A program made the position numbers and the translations under genes. Positions 43,852-54,721 of a DNA stretch of 64,000 nucleotides are shown here, piece by piece. Below the pieces are notes generated by a model. That model was not told the origin of the DNA, did no database searches, and saw only the letters and a program-made list of their open reading frames with translations. Positions within the stretch are counted from its first letter, which is position 1. Every line of letters begins with the position of its first letter. Source of the DNA: Pegea sp. RAD2-039 (taxonomy: Eukaryota; Chordata; Thaliacea; Salpida; Salpidae); the NCBI GenBank assembly GCA_034620365.1, contig JAQGEQ010000084.1, positions 2,108,001 to 2,172,000 of the forward strand, given 5' to 3'.

Positions 43852-46319
43852 TCATTCCTTAGTTAATGAGCGATTACGATAATATTTAGACAGCTCATGA
43901 ATACTGTCCAAAGCTTTGATAGAGGTCGGTCGATTTTGTGGATTCCCATGCCAGCATTGAATAACCAGCTTAAGATATTTTTTAGTCTCATCGCTATCTG
44001 TGTATTTGTTGATCATTAAGAGTAAAAAAAGTTTATCTTCGTGTTTACCTTCAGTGGTTGGTGAACTATCTGGTCGCAAGCCCTTAGATACTACTCCATA
44101 AATAGCAGCATGGTCATGATAACCAGAATACGGTGAAGCTCTGCTCCATAACTGCCAGGCTAAGGTCCATCATTAGAAATATTAAAGATTTGATAGAAAT
44201 CAATTTTATTTAATAGTTATTTAATAATTAATGAATATAATATATTTATTAATGATTATGCCAATAATTATTTTAAAGTTATCTTTTAATAGACCTGTAA
44301 TTCCAAAAGAAAATACATCAGCCTTGGCATTTATTGGTAAACCTTTTAGTAACTCTGGAGCTCGATAGATGTATGTGCCAGTTAAAAATGATCTAAAAAG
44401 CAAATAACTTGTTTGTGGAACTTATATTTAGATAAAAATATTTTGATTGAATTTAAAGTCAAACTGTTCAACAATTTGTAAGACAAAATAAATAATATTT
44501 TAGAAGAAATTTAGATGTGAAATTGTTTTTTTCTATAAAATATATCACCTATTCTCTGATATCCCCACTTTTATATCTTGTTCAGAAAAAACAAAACTTT
44601 CTATTGCTGAGTCATCTGATCGAAAACTTTCTAAATTACTAGCACTACGACTATTATTCTGAAAACAAACAAAAAACTTTTAAAATAACCAAGCAGGTGG
44701 AGATAGTTGAGACCTGTTTAGATATTGTGGGAGATAGATGTAATTTACAACAAGAACCAAAGTCACAAATTCGGCAAATGTCCCACTCATCAATCACAAT
44801 GTTACTCGGTTTTACATCCAAATGAACAAGCCCGTGTTGGTGCAAATATACTAATCCTGACAAAATATTTTCTGCAAATCTATCAAATAAAAAAAGTTAG
44901 AAATGAAATGATTAAAAGCCAGTTTTGATATTTGAACAATCTTTAAGAGATCTCTGTAGAGCTTTTCTACCGTAAATCATCAATCACCTGCATCTGCGAG
45001 GAGACAAAATCTCTTCTAGTGGATCGTTGACCAATTTCACCAAATTTCTACTTCCCCCGTCTTCCATTACAATATAACTGAGAATATTTTTCAGGCGTTC
45101 AAAGAAGAAGTTATAAATATCTATTTAGTTATTCAATTATTTTATGTGAAGAACGCGTTTTTTTAAATTCGGCAAGATTGTAATCATTATCAGCGGTTGC
45201 TAGGGCAAATTTATAATTTTTAACTTTATTTTCTTATCAGATGATTTTAGCAAACACTTCTAAAGAAATCAAATAAGATTTCTCACTAAGTTGATGGAGA
45301 CTGATGCAGAATCAACAAAGTTCTCACAACGTTGTGATGTCGTAAACTCATTCCAAACCATTCTCCCTAAAGATCAAAAACAAACCATGAGTTACATCCT
45401 CACCAAAATATCTTCAGTACCTTTAACGTTTCTTGAATGGCTTCCTTCTTCTTAAAAGACATTTTTATCTTTTTCACAACTACATTTTGATCTCTGTAAA
45501 ATCCTGAGTTTTTGTTTAACTTATCAACTAACATTTAAGTCTAATTAACCTGAATAAACGCTTCCAAAACCTCCTTTTCCAATCTCATCTTTCAGTACTA
45601 ACTCATCTTGATTCTCATACCAAAAATAAACTTTGTTTTCAGACAGCTCGACTGCATCGGTCAGTCGACATCCAATTATACTCTTTTGCTCAAAAACATT
45701 CGGAAAAGGAGGAAAACTAAGAGGACTCCGAGACGACCACGAAGAGGAAGATAACGACAACTCAACATCTGAACATCGGAAGACTTCCTTATTATAAACA
45801 TCAGGTGTGACTGATAAGCTGAAGACTTTAATTGATTCTGAGTTCTGACCCCCGTCATTAAGATTTTCTTCTTTACATTCCGGAAACAAGTGGACCCTAG
45901 CCTTGTTTTCCTGCAAAACTAAATTCAGTGAAAAGTAAATAAAAACAGATCTAGACCTTTATAGAAGAGTTACCCACTGGTAAGTCACTGACTCCAAAAA
46001 AGCGTTTTCGTATTCGAGGCGCTGATCTCAAAATACTCTTTCTAGAATGAAGACCTTCCAAAAGAAGCGATTTTTTATTTAAAGTTGACTGTTTAAATCT
46101 GCAACTTTTAGAGGATTGGATAAACCAAGGACTTGTTTGTTGATCATCACGAACTGGTGTTGAGTAATCATTAGGAATTTGTGAAGTAGAGCTGATGACA
46201 CTGTGAACGCTGGACTCTAGCAATGTTATAGGTGAAGTTGGAGAGTAAATAAGAAAAACTTCATCATTTAATGATGAGCTATGTATCGAGACTTGCGGAT
46301 TGATCAATTGTTGCATCAT
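43852..46319 (-). CDS. MOS: MOS serine/threonine kinase (MAPKKK of oocyte meiosis)
   Basis: MOS activates the MEK-MAPK cascade in animal oocytes and holds meiotic arrest. Nine exons: 45957-46319, 45550-45910, 45421-45503, 45287-45366, 44988-45077, 44714-44879, 44549-44658, 44295-44392 and 43852-44159, totalling 552 residues. Seen: glycine loop GKGGFGSVYSG, catalytic Lys in VVVKKIK, HLDVKPSN loop, DFGS, GTYIYRAPELLKG, KADVFSFGIT, and a C-lobe with CWHGNPQNRP. The HLD wording and the TY.YRAPELLKG block are MOS-like. Odd points are a Ser-rich N-terminal region of over 200 residues, and about 30 extra Ser/Asp-rich residues between DFG and APE encoded mainly by exon 7. It converges with the claudin-like gene, with stops 318 bases apart. 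Confidence 0.9.
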
Positions 46320-47591
46320 CTTCTTTTATTAACAGAAATTTACATAAAATAAACAGAAAAGCCGAAAAAATAGTTTATTGGAAGTTATCCAAAATAAAAA
46401 ACTATATACATTTTACCTAGATAAAAATAGTTAGTTTTATAATGGTTAAAATTAATTTATTGTTTCATTTACGTTTGAGGTCCTGAAAAAAACATTTTGC
46501 AATAAATTCAGAAATCAGATCTTCCTTAATCTATATACCTACTCATTATTTTATAGATTATTCAACACAATAATTCCTACTCTTAAACTCACTAATACAA
46601 ACAGCTTTCTACATTGAAAATGGAATAGATCCTTCAAAACTTATAAAAGCTAACTTTATGATTATTTTCTTCAAGCATTTATTAAAAAAGTTCTGAAAAT
46701 CCATTCAGCATGAAAGAAATTTCATATTTAGTTTTAATCATTTGAAAATAAGCAAATGCAGATTGAAGGTTATTTTTTATTCTTATTTAGAATAAAAATT
46801 GAACAAAAGACTTAGATTTACTTTGTTTGAAATATTACTTGTTTAAAATGTAATCGATATAGAAGCTCTTATAATCATTAATTTTTATTTAGTTATCAGC
46901 AAGCCTTCAAATTAGGTTGACACTCAATTCTCTAATTGCTGAAATTATTAATGTGTTTTATTTGTAGTTTTAAATTATTTTTTAGATGTTCAAGTCTAGA
47001 TAAACCATTTAAAACCCATTTTTATATGTAATATTTTGAAGATTACCGAATACATTTTGTTGGTGTTTGTAATTGTTATGTATGCCTTAGTTTTTGCATC
47101 AGTTCAATAAAAAGAAAGAAAAGTTGTATTATACATAAATAAGTTTTTATGATATTATAAGCTTAGATTTGTACACTTTTGCAAACTTTATCTTTTAGTT
47201 TGTAGGATTGATTTCTGTTTTACTCTATGCTAGTTTGTATTTGATTTTTATAAGTTAATTTATGGAAAACATCCACTTAAAGGTTTTTGTCACAGTAAAA
47301 ATCCTAAAATTATTTACAGTATTTAAGATAAGTCTTTGAGATATTTAGAAAAACACTTTTTAATTTGAAGAATTGCACAATAAATGTCTAAATCTTAATT
47401 TGTTGACCATTTATAAAAAAACAAGAGCATAATGCTTTAAAAAATTATAAAAATTTTATTTCTTCGAGTAAAAAACTGATAAAATGAAAACAATCAGAAG
47501 CTCCTGACAGTCCTCAAACTTTCGACCATCTCTGTAAATAATTGACACTAAAGACTAATTTCAAATTTTGAAATTTGATTAAATAGTTCTT
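46320..47591. other. Intergenic between MOS and the Ser-rich gene
   Basis: AT-rich, no coding-like patch. Includes the presumed MOS promoter and, at 47450-47591, the 3' UTR of the next gene. Confidence 0.6.
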
Positions 47592-48140
47592 TTAGAATCC
47601 CAATTTTTTTTGAGATGATGCTGAAGAGCTAGATTCAGATGAATAAGAATAAGAAGAAGATTTTGAAGCTGCAGAGTTCTTCCCTAAACTAGCTCCAGTT
47701 GAAATAGGAGCTGCAGCATATGAACCGATATCAGTTAAATCTTTCCTAGTTGCTGCTATCTCTTTATCAAGATCACTAAAGATGTCGTCAGTTGCTTTAC
47801 TTTTGGTCAAGCTTCCCTGAAGCATCGAATCCATATCGATTTTACTCTTCAACATCGAATCTCCAAAACCCATTTCATCTAAACTAGCTCGAGCACGATC
47901 TTTGAGAGCTTCCCTTTTTGCTCCGAGTCCAGCTAATGCTGATGAAGAGTCTAGAGCACTTTTACTGCTACTTCTTGAAATTTCTTTTCTACTCTCAGAC
48001 ATTTCAGAAGACTTTACTTTCTTGACTGAGTTGTTGGAGGTAGTAGTGGATTCCTCCATCATTGAGGAAGATTCCATCTTAAAAGTCTTTGTTGTAGAGC
48101 TCATGTTTGCTTCAATAAACTTTTCACCTTCTCCAACCAT
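47592..48140 (-). CDS. Ser-rich 182-residue protein, unrecognised
   Basis: A single 182-codon ORF starting at ATG 48140. Composition is strongly biased: about a third Ser, with runs such as SSSYSYSSESSSSASS near the C-terminus, many Lys, and almost no aromatic residues apart from Tyr in the tail. The middle (about 75-135) is less biased and contains LGAKREALKDRARASLDEM and a KEIAATRKDLTD helix, so a short helical core between disordered arms is likely. It ends KKLGF. There is no signal peptide or membrane segment. I recognise no family. A real gene is supported by the length, codon periodicity and a structured promoter region; it could be a cytoskeletal or muscle accessory protein, but that is only a guess. 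Confidence 0.7.
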   Translation of the reverse strand: MVGEGEKFIEANMSSTTKTFKMESSSMMEESTTTSNNSVKKVKSSEMSESRKEISRSSSKSALDSSSALAGLGAKREALKDRARASLDEMGFGDSMLKSKIDMDSMLQGSLTKSKATDDIFSDLDKEIAATRKDLTDIGSYAAAPISTGASLGKNSAASKSSSYSYSSESSSSASSQKKLGF

Positions 48141-48179
48141 CTTTTAAACATCAGTTTCGTCATCGACACAGATAACTGT

Positions 48180-48281
48180 CACGTGTTTAGCAGCTGATGA
48201 CGTTATCTGTCTGTTAAATATAACATCAGCTGCAAGTTGATTGGTGATTACGTCACTGTTTTTTATGGATGCTAGCAGCTG
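48180..48281. promoter_or_regulatory. E-box cluster upstream of the Ser-rich gene
   Basis: Within 140 bases of the start codon lie CACGTG (48180-48185) and three CAGCTG boxes (48191, 48227, 48276), all bHLH-type sites. The first two CAGCTG boxes sit in the arms of an imperfect inverted repeat (48191-48206 and 48220-48232), which also carries a TGACGTTA half CRE. ATTACGTCAC follows at 48248. The cluster suggests bHLH and bZIP control; this is inferred. Confidence 0.6.
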
Positions 48282-50198
48282 CTACTTATCGACCTTTCAA
48301 CGGTTAAACGAAAAAGTAACTAGAAAGTTCTTCACAGGATTTTCTCAATTCCCATTTTGTAAAACTGTTTCGGTGCCGTCATTTAGTCTTTTGGATAGTT
48401 TTGGGGATCTATTTTAAGAAGACTGTCCTTACAGTTTTTAAAATAAATCTGTAGATAATTGATTGATGATGTTTGCTAAAATTTAACTTTAACAAGTAAG
48501 CTATAGGAGAAGCAACTATTATGTTTTTATAATTCTTTAAACAGAAAGTATTATTATGATAGTGGTCTACTGAGCTTGTGTGGTTTTATTTCTATCTAAT
48601 TTGAGCGATATGATATTGAAATGAAGATATAAAAATAATCTTAGTTAAATGAAGAAAACTTTCTATCAGTCGATTGAGAAATTAAGTTTCGAAAGTTCTT
48701 AGTGGTTTTCTAAGCTGTCAGGTTGTATAAGTAATTGATTTAATGACTACATTGGTTAAAGTCATGACGTACTTGGCTAAAACTTGTTCTTGTCGTACAG
48801 AAAAAAAATTATTTTTAAATTAGTATCTCTTAATTTATTATAAGTAAACCAACACGTTGAAACATTAAAAGAAAATTAGTCATAAATGTGGGAGTTTATT
48901 TTCTAATTTATTTTGTTCATCAGTTTTTGGTAAATTATCCTTAATTTCGAAATTCTTTTTTTCCATTATTGTAAATTAAAAAAAAATATTTTGATAAGAA
49001 TATAATCAAAGAAAAAGTATTTACTCTTTTATTAAAAACAAACATTTGTAGAATAATTATTTTAGTAAATATCAATAATTAATGAATTGTTTTCTTCCGA
49101 AACTTATTTGTTTGGCTTCTTGTTTACGTTTCTTATACGAAAAGAATTAAAAACAGCTAAAAGGATAGTTGTTGTTATTGGAGATAATTTTTGCCGAGTA
49201 AAATCAGCCTTTCAATATATAGGTATCATATAATTATAAAATGTGTATCCGGTAGCAATTCACTCATCAACAATTAAGTCTGCTAAAAAAATTAGAATCA
49301 TTTTTTAGATATTTTAAAATTATTTACTTAACAAAATGTGTTTCCATAAAATATTTTTATTATTATGTCATTTCTCTGCAAGGTACAAAATAAAATGTCC
49401 TTTTCTAACTACTGTTAAAGGTTAATTGAAAATAAATTTGAAAAATAAGTTTACTGAATTTTAGTTTTGTAAAAATTCATTGGAAATAGTTTAAAGATTT
49501 GAGCTATGATCTAGTAATCTAAAAGATCTTGAATTTTAATAGGCAGAGTAACATTTTTTGATTCAATTATTATTATTTTAAAAGTATTTTTAGAAAAACT
49601 TTTTGCTAAACTTCAAAAAAAGTTAGTTTTGAACATGAATAGTATCAAAATGATAATTAAATTCTAACAATTCTTTATATTATCTTATTACAAATCAACA
49701 AATGAATAACCGAATTATGCTCTTGTAAACCCAGGAAAGTATTTAGAGGTCGACAACTTACACGCTCTCATTTATAAACAAATTTCAAATTTATATGAAG
49801 CTTAGATTAATTACTTTGGAGCTTTTTTAAAAACATTTGATTATGTTTTAATTTACAGTTCTAAAAACCCTTAAAAACTGATGAAAAAGGGACTGGATAT
49901 TGATTATGTAAAATCTCAATAATTGTCGTTAAATGTGAACACAAATAAAATTTATTTAGTTTCTGAGTAAGTTTTCTCCAGATATTTCAAAAACGTTTTC
50001 AGAGAATCACGAACATTTAATAAACCATACAACATTTTATTACAAATTTGATCGACTGAAAGTCCGGTAGATATGAAAAAGTGTTTATAAATGATTGGAA
50101 CAAGTTACAGAAATGAATCTTCATCAGTACAAGAACAAAATTGATACAGAAAGCTTCAAAAGTTGAGAAAGTTCAATAAAAAACAAGAAAGACTAATT
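48282..50198. other. AT-rich intergenic DNA
   Basis: Nothing recognised apart from the RILPL 3' UTR at the right end. Confidence 0.6.
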
Positions 50199-52901
50199 TC
50201 AAATCTCTTCCCTGATGTCTTCTACAGAGGCATCATTTGACACAAGATCAACATCACTAAGCGAATCTCCATCAATATCTGTTGCTAATCGATTTAGCGG
50301 CTTCATTTCATTTGATCTTACAATCCGGATGCTGTCCCCAGATGAACAATCATCTAAGAGTAGCCTAGGAGCAAGATCCCGAACTTCAAGATCACTCACA
50401 AGTGTCTCTTTCGCTTCATGATAAGTCGATGGCTTCGTACGTCGTATAGGTTGAGGCGAAGGCACCTCTTTTTTCCCCCATAAGTCTATGGCAAGGTACG
50501 AGAAGCTATAAAAGATGACGTCATCGGTTGCTCGATGATATGACGTCATACTTACAATCGACGGATACCACTGACATCAGCAGTAACTTCAGATTGCATG
50601 TAAGGTTTACTGAGTTGACGAACCTCTCTGGCACTTATCTCCTCCCAAGCCTCATCACAACTGTAGAGATTTTGAGGATTAACAATTGATGAAGACACAA
50701 ATAAAGGAGTAACTCACTATCCAAGTTTTCGAGAAACGCTGTAGACCGGCAACAAAAGTTATCATGTAAAAAAAATCAGATTAAAAATTGCAAAAAAAAA
50801 AACGCGAAGAAAAAATAGAAATTAGTGAAATGTCAGCTACAAGTTGGAACTTGCTTCTTTTACAAACAACTTTATTAAATATCAACTAGTTTGTTTGATT
50901 TGCAACTTTCAATTACTCTGTTTCAACAGCAATCTTACTTCAACTCAGTTAATGAACAAATTTGTTATTTTACAAAACCTTTCCGTATTAAAAATTATTA
51001 CTTGAATTTTTTTTCAATACTTTATAGAAAAAAATATTTACAAAATAGAAATTGGAACTAGTATGTTCTAATATTACAAAAAATTAAAATTTTCAACTTT
51101 TAATTGAAGAATTATCAAAATAAATGTCGAAACATCGAAGAGACAAACAAATCATCAAACAAAACGATATTTAAACCATTTCAACTCCCAAAAACCTACT
51201 CTTTATAAAAGATCAGCTCTTCCTCTAACCGGAAACATCTAGCTTTGAGCTGATTACGATCATTGAGGACTTCTAGAAGTTCCTGAAGAGTGTAACGAGG
51301 TCTATTAGGATCGTTTAGATCAATGATCAGTTTATTAGCCAGTAAAGGATCATTGATGCTTTCTGCTTTTATCTGTAAAAAGCAAATAGATGAAGAAGAA
51401 GAAGAAGACATCTAAGTAACTGACAATTGAGCAATCTTGTAAATCTTTTTCCTGATCTGTGTCCTGCTGAATAATCTCAACTTTGGGGAGAAATTTCTCT
51501 TTAATGACAGATCTGCAGAATGTTGATGAAGTTTGATCTTTAAGAGGAAGCAGGACACTAACTTGAGGCCTATGGGAGTTTTAGAAGTTAGTTGAGACTG
51601 CAAGGTGGATTTCTCATTGATTAAAGTAGTTGCTTGTTGTTGTAAGATCGTCACTTTGTATCGAAGAGTAGAATTCAGTTTCGCCATCTTGTCGATTTGA
51701 GATTGCAACTAGAGAACAAATAATTTAAAGATCAAAAATTGATGATATAAAAGATGAACAAACCGCCGCACAATCAGCGGTGTGCTCTTCGATCATCCGG
51801 TTTTTGTGTCTCTGATCTTTTCGGAGTTCTTCCAACTCTTCTTGAAGTTTGTTCATCTTGTGAATTTCTTCAACAACTTCGTTTTCGTTTTGAATATTCT
51901 GAGTAAATTTAAATGTTGAATGCTGAACATTGAAAGTTGTTGTCTACATCAGTTTGTTCTGAAGCGATTGAGAGCAACTTGCGATTATCTGCTTCCAACT
52001 GCTCATTTCTACTCTTCAAATCCTTCATACGATCTTCCCAAGCTAACTGAAGTTTTGTCATCTCCTAGACATGCAGTGAATGAAGATTAATTTTCTAGCT
52101 GATCACATTTTAACAATTTGTAACAAAGTTTATTAAAGTTTCAATGTAAAGACAACTTTCATTTCTATTGATTACCAGTCAAGTGACATCATTACAAGTC
52201 CAGTCATAATTTTATAAAATCTAATTGATTAAAAAAAACCGTGTAGACTACGAGATTTTACAACAGCAGAGTTTATGAGTTTAGAAGCAAATAATTTATA
52301 AGCTTGATTTAGTTTCAAATCACAAAAACCTTTGCTTCTGAAACATTCTTCATTTTTAAGCTTTTATCAAAATCTTCAACTTCTTGTGTAAGAGTAGATA
52401 TCTTTGCTTCATTAGTTTCACGATTTTTCACTAACAGCTCAAACATTTCTAAAATTCGGATAAGCTTGGGCATTACAGCAGAAAAAACCACCCCTGTACA
52501 AATTATATCAAATAAAATTAAAGAAAATGATAAATAAATACCTCCAAAAGCGTCAGTTAACTTTTCAAATTCTTTTCCGATGCTAGCAGCAATCTTATAC
52601 ACATCTATGACGTTCAAATGTTCTACCTCTTTGTCAAATAATTGTAAATCTTGTTCAGAGCCAGCCTGGTTATATGATTTGATAAAAATCAAATTAAGAT
52701 GTCAGTTAACATTGCAATTTCATCAAATTTAAAACTCACTGCAAGCAAATAATTAAAGCTTCTAGCATAATAAATCAAATTAGTTTTTCTAAGGATAAAA
52801 AACTGACTACTTACTACAATTTTGCTCAGATTTTCTGGTATTTTTTCACCATTTTCATTGATTTTATTAATTATCAACTGGCAACTTTTTTGAAAAGACA
52901 T
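50199..52901 (-). CDS. RILPL: RILP-like Rab effector (RILPL1/2 family)
   Basis: RILP-like proteins bind phosphorylated Rab8/10/12 and Rab36 through the RH2 motif and myosin or dynein partners through RH1, acting in ciliary and lysosomal traffic. Exons: 52740-52901, 52542-52665, 52330-52493, 51948-52064, 51764-51898, 51563-51708, 51425-51512, 51200-51372, 50718-50738 (21 bases), 50556-50660 and 50199-50505, giving 513 residues. RH1 shows HLNVIDVYKIAASIGKEFE and MPKLIRILEMFELLV. A long coiled coil follows (MAKLNSTLRYKVTILQQQ). RH2 shows DLNDPNRPRYTLQELLEVL and ends LEEELIFYK. The C-terminal exons contain SGIRRFFS, like the tail of RILPL1. The first exon (54 codons) has no counterpart I recognise, so the true start could be elsewhere. 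Confidence 0.85.
50506..50555 (-). other. 50-nt RILPL intron with two TGACGTCA palindromes
   Basis: GTAAGT to TATAG, only 50 bases, contains TGACGTCA at 50516-50523 and 50541-50548, each within a 12-bp palindrome (GATGACGTCATC and TATGACGTCATA). Confidence 0.8.
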
Positions 52902-54217
52902 TAGTGATTGTAGAAGTCAACAATTAAAAAAATCAAGTTATTTTCTAACATGCAGCAAAGTAATGCAAGCAATGCTAAAGTATCTACAAATTTTTGATAA
53001 TTATTGTATTTGAATAAATTATATTCTAATAAACTAGATTAGAGTATAGTTATCACTTTAGCATTGAACAATTTACTAGATTCTTTGAAATAACTTTATT
53101 TGATGGTATTTAAAAACAGTCTATTAAAAGTTTAATATTAAAACTAAATAAAAAAGTTTTGGTAATAATTTATTTGTCACTGTGACTATCTATTCTGAAA
53201 CTAAACTAAAAAAATGATTTTTAAACCTAAAATTTAAGCATTTAAACTTCTAAATAAGCCTATCTTATACAAAAAATAAATTAATAGACTAGCTACATGA
53301 AAAAAAATTGAAATTAGAACTTTAATTAAGCAGTTAATAAGACATTGAACTATCATGATGATGATGGTAATTAGTTGAAATTGTAATCAGCCAATCTAAT
53401 TGAGTTTTTAAACTATGAATAAGCAAGCAAGCTTATGTGTAACATTTACATCTCACCTGCATTTTGTTACTATTATGATGATGAAGATTGACTTATTCAA
53501 TTAGTAACAATTTCCTAAAATAAATTCATAGCTTCAAAAAATTGGTTTTTTGATAAATGTGAAAGTTAAATTATTCTTGTTGCTCTGTGCATATATTTAA
53601 GCAAATAAAAAATCATTCAATGGATTTTAATCAGTAATTCAACATCAATTTGATTGGTTTTCTAATAGTATTTGATATGTTGTTATAAGATTTAAATTAT
53701 AAAACTAAGTAGACAAGTAATAACATAATATTTTATTAAATTTCCATAAATTGAAAATAACATATCCCCAGTTATCAACCCTAAGTCAAATATCTGAAAA
53801 GCAGAAAAAATATCTAAAAATTAAATTGGAAATGGTTTCATAAGCAATAGATTGAAAATATTCAGTTTATTTTAATCAGTACTGAATTTATTGATATGCA
53901 TACATTATAAGCAAAACAAAATTAAACTAAAACAACCCAACTTCAAATTGACAGATTAAATAATTAACCGAAATTTTACTTTTAATCATATTTGAATTAA
54001 ATTGAATAATTTTGGTTTAAATTAAAACCATCAACCATTAAACACCTCATATTATCACAAATTTACCTAAAAATCTCAAATTAACCTTTTTTATTTAAAT
54101 ACTTAATTATTATCATATAAAAAGCATGATTTTGCACTAAAAAAGCAGTTAGAAATAATTTAAAGTCTTTCAAACATCAAAAATAATAAGTTGGCCCAGA
54201 TTATCATCCTAGATAAA
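52902..54217. other. Intergenic between C1orf50 and RILPL
   Basis: AT-rich; both neighbours are on the minus strand. No gene seen. Confidence 0.6.
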
Positions 54218-54721
54218 TCAATCATTCATGATTGCCATCTGAAACTTCTTCTTAATTAGCTTCTCAACCAAAATATTATCTTCTTCAGTTTTCTGAATAT
54301 CTTCAAATGGAGTCCAAGTATAATCAAACTCTAATTTATAAGCATATAAGAAGGTATGAGGACAAGAAGATCCCCACTCTTCTGGTGATAACATAGACAT
54401 ATATGTTGTCTCATTTGGTCTTCTGTACAGATAATATATCTTCCCGGGGATCTTCTTAAAATTACAAGCAGCATGATGAAGATCAGCATCTCTTTTAGCA
54501 CTTTCTAAAACATCTTGAGCTTGCTTTTGTAGGCTTCTCATTTGATCCAAGATACTTCTTAACTTACTACTTGCAGTAGCTTGGATAGCAGCATCACACT
54601 GTTGAATCTGTTGAGCAAGTTCAATCAAATCATCTTTACAATTAGCTTTACTTCCTTCTACCAAGTTTGGTTTACTCTCAGATGAAGCATCTAATAATGC
54701 AACTGCTCTACTGGCTGACAT
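54218..54721 (-). CDS. C1orf50: C1orf50 family protein (DUF2452)
   Basis: A conserved animal protein of unknown molecular role. The single exon encodes 167 residues. The ORF can be extended five codons to a GTG, but the first ATG is at 54721 and begins MSASRAVALLD. A helical half (LIELAQQIQQCDAAIQATAS, then a QAQDVLESAKRDADLHH stretch) precedes the hallmark block with ACNFKKIPGKIYYLYRR, SPEEWGSSCPH and a YTWTPFEDI ending, which closely follows the family's order. Length is slightly shorter than the human protein mainly at the variable N-terminus. It lies upstream of RILPL on the same strand, but 1.3 kb separates them. Confidence 0.93.
   Translation of the reverse strand: MSASRAVALLDASSESKPNLVEGSKANCKDDLIELAQQIQQCDAAIQATASSKLRSILDQMRSLQKQAQDVLESAKRDADLHHAACNFKKIPGKIYYLYRRPNETTYMSMLSPEEWGSSCPHTFLYAYKLEFDYTWTPFEDIQKTEEDNILVEKLIKKKFQMAIMND

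Noticed and set aside
52789..52814. A 26-base segment bounded by GTAAGT and CTTAG in the first RILPL exon
   Set aside because: Removing 26 bases breaks the frame, while reading through keeps phase with the next exon.
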